In this document: piece by piece, positions 12,806-12,806 of the stretch
How positions within the stretch are numbered: the stretch's first letter is position 1
How the letters are laid out: each line of letters starts with the position of its first letter
NCBI GenBank assembly: GCA_049509675.1
Contig: JBEKZQ010000159.1
Coordinates: 1 to 12,806, forward strand
Length of the DNA stretch: 12,806 nt
Direction of reading: 5' to 3'
Source: JBEKZQ01 sp049509675
GTDB lineage: Bacteria; Planctomycetota; Planctomycetia; Pirellulales; Thermoguttaceae
Made by a program: the position numbers and the translations under genes
The notes under the pieces: generated by a model
The model's input: the letters and a program-made list of their open reading frames with translations, nothing else
Told to the model about the DNA's origin: nothing
The model's database searches: none

Positions 12806-12806
12806 G

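Overview
The window looks like a piece of a Planctomycetota chromosome, most like the Pirellulales lineages recovered from environmental metagenomes. The reasons are the high GC content, Tat- and Sec-exported Gfo/Idh and FG-GAP/ASPIC proteins, exported glycoside hydrolases, a characteristic planctomycetal C-terminal domain fused to an esterase, and short palindromic repeats of several families both between and inside genes. No taxonomic marker gene is present, so this is an inference.

Layout from left to right. (1) 1-456, minus: the N-terminal part of a small membrane protein whose end resembles the TolQ/ExbB channel core. (2) 457-816: a gap holding a nested palindromic, MITE-like element (557-702). 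(3) 817-3258, plus: an exported alpha/beta-hydrolase esterase fused to a long planctomycete-type domain. (4) A five-copy 14-bp tandem repeat, then 3433-5751, plus: an exported GH50/agarase-like clan-A glycoside hydrolase. (5) A palindromic repeat at the convergent junction, then 5785-6135, minus: a small basic protein of unknown function. Upstream of it lies the N-terminal stub of an ArsC-type arsenate reductase (6259-6357). (6) A strong promoter with an overlapping 10-bp palindrome (6438-6474) drives a probable two-gene operon: a Tat-exported Gfo/Idh/MocA oxidoreductase (6521-7735) and a Tat-exported protein with a terpenoid-cyclase-like alpha/alpha barrel (7754-8935). (7) 8936-9626: about 690 bp without an intact gene, occupied by two mirror-symmetric composite palindromic repeats (9002-9194 and 9405-9612) with a probable HicB antitoxin remnant between them. 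(8) 9627-11120, minus: a secreted FG-GAP/VCBS plus ASPIC/UnbV protein. (9) 11294-12805, minus, running off the right edge: the C-terminal part of a large exported-type glycoside hydrolase with two glutamine-amidotransferase-like domains.

Taken together, the esterase, the GH50-like enzyme, the Gfo/Idh oxidoreductase and the large glycosidase suggest extracytoplasmic breakdown of an esterified polysaccharide, but they are not one compact locus. I found no defence system, integrase, transposase, CRISPR array, tRNA or rRNA. The most unusual feature is the density of unrelated palindromic repeats. Two of them sit in frame inside protein-coding sequence: one between the start codon and the Tat signal of the barrel protein (7797-7849), and one of about 87 bp in the large glycosidase (12648-12734). 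One repeat hairpin pair carries a compensatory base-pair change.
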